Shown: one piece after another, positions 56,339-64,000 of the stretch
How the letters are laid out: each line of letters begins with the position of its first letter
How positions within the stretch are numbered: the first letter of the stretch is position 1
Assembly: GCF_003668635.1 (NCBI RefSeq)
Contig: NZ_RCWH01000008.1
Location: 118,067 to 182,066, forward strand
Source: Planomicrobium sp. Y74
GTDB taxonomy: Bacteria; Bacillota; Bacilli; Bacillales_A; Planococcaceae
Direction of reading: 5' to 3'
Length of the DNA stretch: 64,000 nt
The notes under the pieces: generated by a model
Database searches by the model: none
Told to the model about the DNA's origin: nothing
Seen by the model: only the letters and a program-made list of their open reading frames with translations
Made by a program: the position numbers and the translations under genes

Positions 56339-56400
56339 ATGCAGAGATCTTTTGCATTATTATAAGTGGAAACGCTTTATAAGTGCAAATTTTTTTTGCT
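56339..56400 (+). promoter_or_regulatory. rocA control region: two dyads and a cre-like site
   Basis: ATGCA...TGCAT (56339-56357) and GCAAA...TTTGC (56385-56399) are dyads that could bind the RocR-like protein. Between them, TGGAAACGCTTTAT (56367-56380) matches the CcpA consensus except for the last two bases. A SigA-type reading is TTGCAT (56352-56357), 18 bases, TTTATA (56376-56381). No GG-N10-GC sigma-54 element is spaced correctly. Confidence 0.45.
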
Positions 56401-56429
56401 CTTAAACCATATTCAAGGAGGATTTATCA

Positions 56430-57974
56430 ATGATTCCCTACAAACACGAACCATTCACAGATTTCTCGATCGACAAAAACCGCAACGATTATTTGGAAGG
56501 CTTGAAAACTGTCGAGGCTTACCTTGGCCAGGACTATCCATTGATCATCGGTGGAGAACGAGTAACGACTGATGATAAAATTGTTTCATTCAATCCGGCA
56601 AATAAAGAAGAAATTATTGGCCGTGTATCAAAATCAAACAAAGACTTGGCTGAAAAAGCGATGCAAAGTGCTGATGAAGCCTTTAAAACTTGGAAAAAAG
56701 TAAAACCTGAAGTACGCGCGGATGTATTGTTTAAAGCAGCAGCAATTATTCGCCGCCGCAAGCATGAATTCTCCGCTCTTTTAACGAAAGAAGCAGGAAA
56801 GCCATGGAATGAAGCGGATGCAGATACTGCGGAAGCAATTGATTTCCTTGAATATTACGGCCGCCAAATGCTGCGCCTTAAAGACGGCATGCATGTCGAA
56901 AGCCGTCCAGGCGAAGACAACCGCTATTCTTATATTCCTCTCGGAGTAGGTGTTGTCATTTCACCTTGGAACTTTGCATTTGCCATTATGGCAGGTACAA
57001 CAGTTGCAGCAATGGTTACAGGAAACACAGTACTATTGAAACCGGCTTCAACAACTCCGGTAGTAGCATATAAATTCATCGAAGTTCTTGAAGAAGCGGG
57101 CATGCCTGCTGGCGTCGTAAACTACATTCCAGGACCAGGTTCAGAAGTAGGCGACTATCTTGTAGACCACCCGAACACACGCTTTATTTCCTTCACAGGT
57201 TCTAAAGAAGTGGGGCTTCGCATTGCCGAGCGTTCTTCCAAAGTAAACGAAGGCCAAATCTGGATGAAACGCCTGATTGCTGAAATGGGCGGTAAAAACA
57301 CGATGGTCATCGATAAAGATGCAGATCTTGAGCTTGCAGCACAGTCGATTGTAAAATCGGCCTTCGGTTTCAGCGGCCAGAAATGTTCTGCAGGATCCCG
57401 TGCGGTAATAGTCGAAGGCGCTTACGATGAAGTTCTTGAGCGTGTTATCGAATTAACAAAAGAATTGACTATCGGTGATCCGGTTGAGCAAAACAATTAT
57501 ATGGGCCCTGTCATTGACAGCAACTCTTATAAAAAAATCATGGACTACATCGAAATCGGCAAAGGCGAAGGACGCCTGGTTGCAGGTGGAGATGGAGACG
57601 ATTCAAAAGGCTTCTTCGTAAACCCTACAGTTTTCGCTGACCTTGATCCGAAAGCGCGCATCATGCAGGAAGAAATCTTCGGGCCGGTTGTCGGCTTGAT
57701 GAAAGCAAAAGATTTCAAGGAAGCCATCGATATTGCCAATAACACGGAATATGGATTGACTGGCGGAGTTGTAACAAACAACCGCGAACACCTTGAATAT
57801 GCACGTGAAGAATTCCATGTTGGTAACCTATACTTCAACCGTGGATGCACAGGCGCAATCGTCGGCTATCAATCATTCGGCGGATTCAACATGTCCGGTA
57901 CGGATTCAAAAGCTGGCGGACCTGATTATCTTCCTCTTCATATGCAAGCAAAAATCACTTCTGAAATGTTCTAA
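56430..57974 (+). CDS. rocA: 1-pyrroline-5-carboxylate dehydrogenase RocA
   Basis: NAD+-dependent aldehyde dehydrogenase converting glutamate gamma-semialdehyde to glutamate in arginine, ornithine and proline breakdown. Catalytic Cys319 lies in [12 protein letters not shown] and the general base Glu285 in LIAEMGGKN; the oxyanion-hole Asn is in [12 protein letters not shown]. 514 residues, as in B. subtilis RocA (515). ATG 56430 follows AAGGAGG. First gene of the rocA-rocD-rocG cluster. Confidence 0.95.
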   Translation: MIPYKHEPFTDFSIDKNRNDYLEGLKTVEAYLGQDYPLIIGGERVTTDDKIVSFNPANKEEIIGRVSKSNKDLAEKAMQSADEAFKTWKKVKPEVRADVLFKAAAIIRRRKHEFSALLTKEAGKPWNEADADTAEAIDFLEYYGRQMLRLKDGMHVESRPGEDNRYSYIPLGVGVVISPWNFAFAIMAGTTVAAMVTGNTVLLKPASTTPVVAYKFIEVLEEAGMPAGVVNYIPGPGSEVGDYLVDHPNTRFISFTGSKEVGLRIAERSSKVNEGQIWMKRLIAEMGGKNTMVIDKDADLELAAQSIVKSAFGFSGQKCSAGSRAVIVEGAYDEVLERVIELTKELTIGDPVEQNNYMGPVIDSNSYKKIMDYIEIGKGEGRLVAGGDGDDSKGFFVNPTVFADLDPKARIMQEEIFGPVVGLMKAKDFKEAIDIANNTEYGLTGGVVTNNREHLEYAREEFHVGNLYFNRGCTGAIVGYQSFGGFNMSGTDSKAGGPDYLPLHMQAKITSEMF

Positions 57975-58007
57975 TCAATGTGAATGAGGGTAAGGAAATA
58001 TTGATGG

Positions 58008-58035
58008 AAAGGCAGACCGTGAGTCTGCCTTTTTC
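58008..58035 (+). terminator. Terminator/attenuator between rocA and rocD
   Basis: AAAGGCAGAC/GTCTGCCTTT and five T, ending 8 bases before the AAGGAGG of rocD. It may reduce rocD expression relative to rocA. Confidence 0.8.
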
Positions 58036-58052
58036 AAAAGGAGGAATTATTA

Positions 58053-59246
58053 ATGACAAAAACACAAGAGATTATTAAGCAAACTGAACAATACGGTGCA
58101 CCAAACTATCATCCGCTGCCAATCGTTATTGCGGAAGCAGAAGGTGTATGGGTAAAAGACCCGGAAGGCAATAAATTCATGGATATGCTGTCTGCGTACT
58201 CCGCAGTTAACCAGGGCCACAGACACCCGAAAATCATCCAGGCGCTAAAAGACCAGGCAGATCGCGTAACTCTGACATCACGTGCTTTCCATAATGATAT
58301 GCTGGCACCTTGGTATGAAATGATCTGCAAAGTTTCCGGTAAAGAAATGGCTTTGCCGATGAACACTGGTGCAGAAGCAGTGGAAACGGCTGTTAAAGCA
58401 GCTCGCCGCTGGGCATATAACGTAAAAGGTGTAGAAGAAAATAAAGCGGAAATCATCGCTTGTGAAGGAAACTTCCATGGCCGCACAATGACTGCTGTTT
58501 CATTGTCATCGGACCCTGAATACCGCAAAGGCTTCGGACCAATGCTTCCTGGCATCAATATTGTTCCTTTCGGTGACTTGGACGCTTTAAAAAATGCAAT
58601 TACGCCAAATACAGCTGCATTTCTGATTGAACCAATTCAAGGCGAAGCTGGAATCATCATTCCGCCGCCAGGATTCCTGAAAGCTGCCAGAGAACTTTGC
58701 CGCGAAAACAATGTTCTCTTCATTGCAGATGAAATCCAGGCAGGCCTTGGCCGTACCGGTAAAATGTTCGCATGCGAATGGGAAGACGTTAACCCGGACA
58801 TGTATATTCTCGGTAAGGCACTCGGAGGCGGCGTATTCCCGATTTCCTGTGTAGTTGCTGATAATGAAATCCTTGGTGTTTTCAACCCGGGATCACATGG
58901 GTCAACATTCGGCGGAAATCCGCTGGCATGTGCAGTATCCATCGCTTCAATCGAAGTTCTTCAGGATGAAAAGCTGGCTGAACGTTCGCAGGAACTCGGT
59001 GAATACTTTATGGACCAGTTAAAAGAAATTTCACATCCTTCTATTAAAGAAGTGCGTGGACGCGGTTTGTTTATCGGAATGGAATTAAATGAAGCTGCGC
59101 GCCCGTATTGTGAAAAATTGAAGGAACTCGGTTTACTGTGTAAGGAAACCCACGATACAGTGATCCGTTTCGCTCCACCGTTAATCATCAGTAAAGAAGA
59201 TCTGGACTGGGCTTTGGAGCGAATCCGGAAAGTATTCGCTAAATAA
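58053..59246 (+). CDS. rocD: Ornithine aminotransferase RocD
   Basis: PLP enzyme of class III converting ornithine and 2-oxoglutarate to glutamate semialdehyde and glutamate. The PLP lysine is Lys255 in [26 protein letters not shown] is the class III signature. Length 397 is standard. It supplies the substrate for RocA. ATG follows AAGGAGG. Confidence 0.95.
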   Translation: MTKTQEIIKQTEQYGAPNYHPLPIVIAEAEGVWVKDPEGNKFMDMLSAYSAVNQGHRHPKIIQALKDQADRVTLTSRAFHNDMLAPWYEMICKVSGKEMALPMNTGAEAVETAVKAARRWAYNVKGVEENKAEIIACEGNFHGRTMTAVSLSSDPEYRKGFGPMLPGINIVPFGDLDALKNAITPNTAAFLIEPIQGEAGIIIPPPGFLKAARELCRENNVLFIADEIQAGLGRTGKMFACEWEDVNPDMYILGKALGGGVFPISCVVADNEILGVFNPGSHGSTFGGNPLACAVSIASIEVLQDEKLAERSQELGEYFMDQLKEISHPSIKEVRGRGLFIGMELNEAARPYCEKLKELGLLCKETHDTVIRFAPPLIISKEDLDWALERIRKVFAK

Positions 59247-59328
59247 TATCTGTATAGCAAAGCATTATTGAACTGTGTTACACTGTATGCGGAGTAATTA
59301 CTAAAATACAAAGAGGCGAACTAATAAA

Positions 59329-60573
59329 ATGGCTGAAAACTTGAACTTGTTGACGTCAACGCAGAACGTAATCAGAACTGCATTGGAAAAGCTCGGATAC
59401 GAAGAATCGATGTACGAACTGCTGAAAGAACCTATGCGAATCCTGGAAGTCCGTATTCCTGTTCGTATGGATGATGGAAAAACGAAGGTCTTTACTGGAT
59501 TTCGTGCACAGCATAACGACGCAGTAGGACCTACTAAGGGAGGCGTACGTTTCCACCCGGATGTCAACCGTGAGGAAGTTATGGCCCTGTCCATGTGGAT
59601 GACATTGAAATGTGGTATCGTCGATCTTCCTTACGGCGGAGGTAAAGGCGGAATCATCTGCGATCCCCGTGAAATGTCCATGCATGAAATTGAAAAGTTG
59701 AGCCGCGGCTATGTCCGTGCCATCAGTCAGATAGTTGGACCGAACAAAGATATTCCAGCACCGGACGTCTTTACGAATTCACAAATTATGGCCTGGATGT
59801 TCGATGAGTACAGCAAAATTGATGAATTTAATTCTCCTGGTTTCATTACAGGTAAGCCGATTGTACTCGGCGGTTCACAGGGACGCGATAAAGCGACTGC
59901 CCAAGGTGTTACAATTGTTATCAATGAAGCAGCCAAAAAACGGGGCCTTGATATGCAAGGAGCCCGTGTGGTTATCCAAGGATTCGGCAACGCAGGGAGT
60001 TTCCTCGCGAAATTCCTTCACGATGCTGGAGCTAAAGTAGTCGGTATTTCTGACGCGTACGGCGCGTTGCATGATCCGAACGGCTTGGATATCGATTATC
60101 TTCTCGATCGCCGGGATAGCTTCGGCACTGTGACAAACTTGTTCGACAATACCATCACCAATAAAGAATTGTTTGAACTGGATTGTGATATTCTTGTGCC
60201 TGCTGCAATTTCCAATCAGATCACTGAAGAGAATGCCAATGACATCAAAGCTTCAATCGTAGTGGAAGCAGCGAACGGCCCAACGACAGCGGAAGCTACA
60301 AAAATGCTGACTGACCGTGGAGTGCTGTTGGTTCCTGATGTTCTGGCAAGTTCCGGAGGCGTTACTGTATCCTACTTTGAATGGGTACAGAACAACCAAG
60401 GTTATTACTGGACACAGGAAGAAGTGGACGAAAGACTAAACAAAAAGTTAGTTGATGCTTTCGAAAACATCTACAATGTCGCTACTACACGAAATATTGA
60501 TATGCGCCTCGCCGCTTATATGGTGGGAGCCCGCAGAACAGCGGAAGCTGCACGTTTCCGCGGTTGGGTATAA
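59329..60573 (+). CDS. rocG: NAD-specific glutamate dehydrogenase (RocG/GudB type)
   Basis: Catabolic glutamate dehydrogenase, producing 2-oxoglutarate and ammonia, which completes the route from arginine or proline. PYGGGKGGIICDP contains the catalytic Lys106; GFGNAGSFLAKFLHDAGAKV is the dinucleotide-binding loop. 414 residues, against 424-427 for RocG and GudB. The insertion that inactivates GudB in laboratory B. subtilis is not evident. RocG is chosen over GudB only by context. ATG follows AGAGGCGA. Confidence 0.92.
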   Translation: MAENLNLLTSTQNVIRTALEKLGYEESMYELLKEPMRILEVRIPVRMDDGKTKVFTGFRAQHNDAVGPTKGGVRFHPDVNREEVMALSMWMTLKCGIVDLPYGGGKGGIICDPREMSMHEIEKLSRGYVRAISQIVGPNKDIPAPDVFTNSQIMAWMFDEYSKIDEFNSPGFITGKPIVLGGSQGRDKATAQGVTIVINEAAKKRGLDMQGARVVIQGFGNAGSFLAKFLHDAGAKVVGISDAYGALHDPNGLDIDYLLDRRDSFGTVTNLFDNTITNKELFELDCDILVPAAISNQITEENANDIKASIVVEAANGPTTAEATKMLTDRGVLLVPDVLASSGGVTVSYFEWVQNNQGYYWTQEEVDERLNKKLVDAFENIYNVATTRNIDMRLAAYMVGARRTAEAARFRGWV

Positions 60574-60585
60574 ACTGCATGAAAG

Positions 60586-60618
60586 AACCGCCTGGATATT
60601 ATATCCAGGCGGTTTTTC
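60586..60618 (+). terminator. Terminator after rocG
   Basis: AACCGCCTGGAT/ATCCAGGCGGTT stem and T-run. Confidence 0.9.
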
Positions 60619-60686
60619 TAATCCAATCTTTTGCAATTGAAAAAAAGAAGCTACATAATAAATGAGGAAGAGGAGGCTGAATAATA

Positions 60687-61850
60687 TTGAATAAATTCAC
60701 ATTTTACAATCCGGTAAAACTTATTTTCGGTAAAGGCCAGTTAGAGGCTATCAAAACAGAGTTACCAAAATACGGCAAAAAAGTACTCGTTGTTTACGGC
60801 GGGGGGAGCATTAAGAAAAACGGCTTGTATGATGAAGTTATGGAAACTTTAACATCCGCTGATATGGAAGTATTTGAACTAGCCGGTGTGGAGCCTAACC
60901 CTCGCTTATCTACAGCAAAAAAAGGGATCGAGATTTGCAAAAAAGAAGATATCGATGTCCTATTGGCTGTTGGTGGCGGTTCCGTTATCGACTGTACAAA
61001 ACTCATTGCTTCAGGTGCTAAATATGAGGGCGATGCTTGGGATTTTGTATCCCGTAAAGCTCAACCAAAAGAAGCTTTACCGTTCGGAACGGTTCTAACG
61101 CTAGCTGCGACAGGTTCGGAAATGAATGCAGGTTCGGTTATTACTAATGAAGAAACACAAGAAAAGTATGGTTGGGGGAGCCCGTTGTCATTCCCGAAAT
61201 TCTCGGTTCTGGACCCTACATATACTATGACTGTTCCAGAAGACCAGACAATTTACGGAATCGTCGATATGATGTCCCATATGTTCGAGCAATATTTCCA
61301 TAATGCAAAAAATACGCCAGTACAAGATCAAATGATTGAAGGAGTATTGCGTGCAGTTATTGAAACGGCTCCTAAATTGATGGAAGATCTGCAGAGCTAT
61401 GAACACAGAGAAACGATTCTCTTTGCAGGAACAATGGGATTGAATAATTTCCTGCAGATGGGTTACAACGGCGACTGGGCAACACATAATATCGAACATG
61501 CAGTTTCAGCTGTTTACGATATTCCCCACGCCGGTGGATTGGCAATCCTTTTCCCGCATTGGATGCGCCATAATGTCAGAGTAGACCCGGCAAGATTTGC
61601 GCAATTAGCAGTTCGAGTATTTGGGGTAGATCCTGAAGGAAAGTCGGACGAAGAAACTGCGCTTGAAGGCATCGATCGTCTGTCTGCATTCTGGACATCG
61701 CTGGGAGCTCCATCGAAACTTGAAGATTACAAGATTGATGACTCCAACTTCGAATCCATTATTGAAAAAACGTTGGTGTACGGAGAATTTGGTAACTTCA
61801 ATAAACTGAATGACAAAGACGTACGTAAAATTCTTCAGGCTTCTGTATAA
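60687..61850 (+). CDS. Iron-containing alcohol dehydrogenase (YugJ/YugK-like)
   Basis: Group III alcohol dehydrogenase, 387 residues, probably NADH- or NADPH-dependent butanol dehydrogenase type. [13 protein letters not shown] is the nucleotide-binding glycine motif, and metal ligands are expected in [13 protein letters not shown] and [20 protein letters not shown]. Starts with TTG 60687, which has AGGAGG 10 bases upstream. B. subtilis has two close relatives, YugJ and YugK, in the same region; I cannot separate them. Confidence 0.85.
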   Translation: MNKFTFYNPVKLIFGKGQLEAIKTELPKYGKKVLVVYGGGSIKKNGLYDEVMETLTSADMEVFELAGVEPNPRLSTAKKGIEICKKEDIDVLLAVGGGSVIDCTKLIASGAKYEGDAWDFVSRKAQPKEALPFGTVLTLAATGSEMNAGSVITNEETQEKYGWGSPLSFPKFSVLDPTYTMTVPEDQTIYGIVDMMSHMFEQYFHNAKNTPVQDQMIEGVLRAVIETAPKLMEDLQSYEHRETILFAGTMGLNNFLQMGYNGDWATHNIEHAVSAVYDIPHAGGLAILFPHWMRHNVRVDPARFAQLAVRVFGVDPEGKSDEETALEGIDRLSAFWTSLGAPSKLEDYKIDDSNFESIIEKTLVYGEFGNFNKLNDKDVRKILQASV

Positions 61851-61851
61851 A

Positions 61852-61893
61852 AAATAAAACTGCTTGAGCTGACCAGCTCAAGCAGTTTTTTTA
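61852..61893. terminator. Bidirectional terminator between the alcohol dehydrogenase and MgtC-like genes
   Basis: AAACTGCTTGAGCT-GACC-AGCTCAAGCAGTTT, 14-bp perfect stem with A/T-runs. Confidence 0.92.
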
Positions 61894-62628
61894 ATTTGTA
61901 ATTTCAATATCCACTTGTTCCACATTATTTATTGAATAGAGATCCTGATATAAATCCAAAGTATCTTTATCCTGAAGATATGATACACGGATAAAAAGTT
62001 CGTGATAACCTGATCCTGTACTTTTTTCGTTATTGGGATGGGTGATCGAAATACTTTCGATGGTAATCCCGGATTTTTTCAGTTCTTCAATGACCGGTTT
62101 AATATACTGCCTTTCCAATATGAAAATCCTAACCGTTGCCTCAGCCATGCGGAGACGGGAAGGACCAAGCTTCGTCATCAGAGGAGGCAATAATTCAATT
62201 GACAGTAAAACTATAAGAACGGCAAGAGCGGCTTCCAGATAGAACCCGGCTGCTACAGCTATACCGATGCCGCCGGCTCCCCATATCATTGCGGCAGTGG
62301 TCAAACCGGAAATGGAATCATTGCCTCTCTTAAGAATCACGCCAGCGCCAAGGAAACCGATACCAGAAACAATCTGTGCTGCCAAACGCAAAGGATCCAT
62401 CGTTATATTTACATTTTCATATTCGCTGCCTTGGGCAATATAAGCAGACTCAATCGAGATGATTGTAAGCAGGCAGCTGAATGTTGAAATTACCACACTT
62501 GTTTTCAAGCCCACTGGTTTTCTTTTCAACTCTCTTTCCAACCCGATAACCAAACTGAGTGAGGCTGCAATCAGGAGTTTAAGAAAAGTTTCTAATGAAG
62601 AAATCTGTAAAGCGCTAAAAAATTCCAT
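61891..62628 (-). CDS. MgtC/SapB family membrane protein
   Basis: A 245-residue protein with about five N-terminal helices carrying the MgtC signatures IGLERELKRKPVGLKTSVV and QIVSGIGFLGAGVILKRG, followed by a soluble C-terminal ACT-like domain (about 165-245). Family members affect ATP synthase or Mg2+ homeostasis; the role here is unknown. The start is ATG 62628 (MEFFSALQISS) behind GGGGGT; the frame is open further upstream but overlaps the divergent gene. Confidence 0.85.
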   Translation of the reverse strand: MEFFSALQISSLETFLKLLIAASLSLVIGLERELKRKPVGLKTSVVISTFSCLLTIISIESAYIAQGSEYENVNITMDPLRLAAQIVSGIGFLGAGVILKRGNDSISGLTTAAMIWGAGGIGIAVAAGFYLEAALAVLIVLLSIELLPPLMTKLGPSRLRMAEATVRIFILERQYIKPVIEELKKSGITIESISITHPNNEKSTGSGYHELFIRVSYLQDKDTLDLYQDLYSINNVEQVDIEITN

Positions 62629-62733
62629 ATAAAAACCCCCGATGTTTATTTCGTGATTGCTTCTATTACTATGTAATGGCAAACTAATCAGTAATGATTT
62701 AATTATACATAGATAAAAATTCGAGGTGCAATC

Positions 62734-63636
62734 ATGGAAAAACCTGCAATCCATCCATACATACCAATTATAATTGGAGTTATTTCAGTTGCAATGTCCG
62801 CTATCTTCGTGAAAATGACAACGGCAGACTCTGGTGTTACAGCTTTCTACAGGATGCTATTTTCCATTGTTATAATGAGTCCGGTATTCTTTTTAAAATA
62901 TACCCACGAATTAAAGAAACTAAGCACAAGAGATTGGGGCTTCACGACAATAGCGGGAATCTTCCTGGCTTTCCATTTTATTTTATGGTTTGAGTCGTTG
63001 AACTATACTTCTGTGGCGAGTTCTACAGTCTTGGTGACTTTACAGCCGCTATTTGCATTTGCCGGAACATACTTTTTCTTTAAAGAAAGCCTATCGATAA
63101 AAACAATTGTTTCGGCACTCATAGCAATAGGAGGCAGTGTACTTATTGCCTACGGAGATTTCCAGATAAGCGGGCAGGCTTTGTTTGGCGATATTCTGGC
63201 ATTGATAGCATGTGCGCTGATAACAGCTTATTTACTATTCGGCCAGGATGTCCGCAAACGGCTATCATTAATGACATATACATTTGTTGTCTATGGCGTT
63301 AGTACAATAACATTATTCTTCTATATAATTATTAAAGGGGAATCTTTTGGCCCGTACCCAGCTCAGGAATGGATGTGGTTTGTTCTTTTGGCTTTGATAC
63401 CTAACTTGTTTGGACACACATTATTTAATTGGGCATTAAAGTGGGTAAGTACTAATGTCATTTCAATAGCTATACTTTTTGAGCCGGTTGGCGCAGCAAT
63501 ATTGGCGTATTTTATACTCGGAGAGCTGTTGAGCGCCAGTCAGATCATCGGGGGTACAGTTGTGATTACAGGCATTCTCTTTTTCATAGTTGACTATGAA
63601 AAAATTAAAAAAATCTTTTTTAAGGTTTTCCCTTGA
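62734..63636 (+). CDS. EamA/DMT-family transporter
   Basis: A 300-residue protein with ten predicted helices made of two EamA repeats: GVTAFYRMLFSIVIM in the first and the second starting near residue 150 (FGDILALIACALITAYLLFG, ILFEPVGAAILAYFILGE). Metabolite exporter of unknown substrate. ATG follows GAGGTG. Divergent from the MgtC-like gene. Confidence 0.87.
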   Translation: MEKPAIHPYIPIIIGVISVAMSAIFVKMTTADSGVTAFYRMLFSIVIMSPVFFLKYTHELKKLSTRDWGFTTIAGIFLAFHFILWFESLNYTSVASSTVLVTLQPLFAFAGTYFFFKESLSIKTIVSALIAIGGSVLIAYGDFQISGQALFGDILALIACALITAYLLFGQDVRKRLSLMTYTFVVYGVSTITLFFYIIIKGESFGPYPAQEWMWFVLLALIPNLFGHTLFNWALKWVSTNVISIAILFEPVGAAILAYFILGELLSASQIIGGTVVITGILFFIVDYEKIKKIFFKVFP

Positions 63637-63707
63637 TTTTTTTCCGTCAGGGGTTTATATTAATACATGTCCTTAAAAACACCTCGAAAAAATATTTTGA
63701 AATAGTA

Positions 63708-63736
63708 TTGACTTCGAAGTTGAAGTAGGATATATT
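63708..63736 (+). promoter_or_regulatory. rRNA operon promoter
   Basis: TTGACT (63708-63713), 17-base spacer, TATATT (63731-63736), about 165 bases before 16S rRNA. The leader between holds CCTTGAAAACTGAACAG, a stretch common in rRNA leaders and spacers of bacilli. Confidence 0.8.
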
Positions 63737-63896
63737 AATAAAGTCGCCAATGAGCGCGACGTTATAATTTGAACCTTGAAAACTGAACAGCAAAACGTCA
63801 ACAAACAATCTACTGATCAGCACTTGTGCAGATCAAAGCGAATCGCGCTGTCTTCGGACGGGCGATGCGCCAGCAAGGATTTGAGCAATCAAAACC

Positions 63897-64000
63897 TCTA
63901 TAATGGAGAGTTTGATCCTGGCTCAGGACGAACGCTGGCGGCGTGCCTAATACATGCAAGTCGAGCGGAGAATGTGGAGCTTGCTCCACATTCTTAGCGG
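63897..64000 (+). rRNA. rrs: 16S ribosomal RNA, 5' end (runs off the window)
   Basis: GGAGAGTTTGATCCTGGCTC at 63905 onward is the universal 16S start, followed by the conserved GACGAACGCTGGCGGCGTGC and TAATACATGCAAGTCGAGCG. The last bases form the V1 hairpin (GAATGTGGAGC/GCTCCACATTC). The exact mature 5' end is an estimate. Confidence 0.97.

Noticed and set aside
56341..56400. Sigma-54 (-24/-12) promoter before rocA
   Set aside because: TTGCT at 56396-56400 has no GG at the required distance; other TTGC occurrences also fail.

Overview
The window comes from a low-GC Gram-positive bacterium, most likely a member of the Planococcaceae (Planococcus-like). Protein families, ribosome binding sites, riboswitches and gene blocks follow Bacillus subtilis closely (its yus, suf, yun, yut, yui, mrp, yug and roc groups). 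There are frequent TTG and GTG starts, a complete Mrp Na+/H+ antiporter operon and several sodium-coupled transporters, which suits a salt-tolerant organism. The genus is inference; the terminal 16S rRNA fragment is too short to settle it. I see no prophage, transposase, CRISPR array or tRNA.

Layout. 1-5.5 kb: a partial methyltransferase, a BCCT osmolyte transporter, a YpcP-type exonuclease, a C39-like protein with a STAS protein, and a thioredoxin-like protein. 5.7-13.3 kb: fatty-acid beta-oxidation genes fadN-fadA-fadE behind a FadR-type box, then an ArsC/Spx-like protein, gcvH, a toprim protein and a thioredoxin-like protein. 13.4-16.2 kb: SAM riboswitch plus metNIQ methionine importer. 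16.6-18.8 kb: a dicarboxylate/amino-acid symporter, a lipoprotein with a long leader hairpin, and an unlisted small gene behind a SigB-like promoter. 19.1-24.3 kb: sufCDSUB iron-sulfur operon. 24.6-30.7 kb: yunF, yunD, a lysine-riboswitch-controlled NhaC-family transporter, and a MetPS-type transporter with its 40-residue partner. 30.9-39.6 kb: yut/yum/yui housekeeping genes, including two NADH dehydrogenase-like flavoproteins (one with a Rex-like operator), A-type and Nfu-type Fe-S carriers, and pepA. 39.7-45.4 kb: mrpABCDEFG on the minus strand. 45.7-51.6 kb: an MFS exporter, a lipoprotein peptidyl-prolyl isomerase, patB, yugE, a small HTH regulator and a second NSS transporter. 51.7-54.8 kb: a large sigma-like membrane protein behind an ECF-type promoter, then yugI. 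55-60.6 kb: a rocR-like regulator divergent from rocA-rocD-rocG (arginine/ornithine/proline to 2-oxoglutarate). 60.7-64 kb: an iron alcohol dehydrogenase, an MgtC-like protein, an EamA transporter, then an rRNA promoter and the start of 16S rRNA.

Most notable. (1) The 874-residue protein at 51759 joins sigma-70 region 2-like and region 4-like segments to one transmembrane helix and about 640 extracytoplasmic residues, and is preceded by TGAAAC-N16-CGTATAA, the form expected for an ECF sigma promoter. It looks like a sigma factor, its membrane tether and a sensor in one chain. (2) A family of dispersed, structured intergenic repeats (called A, B and C here) occupies most of the long gene-free gaps. 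One hairpin in repeat A is kept by compensatory changes between copies, and some copies are flanked by duplicated terminator sequence, as if inserted. (3) The RocR-like activator has no GAFTGA loop and a broken Walker B motif, and I find no sigma-54 promoter before rocA.
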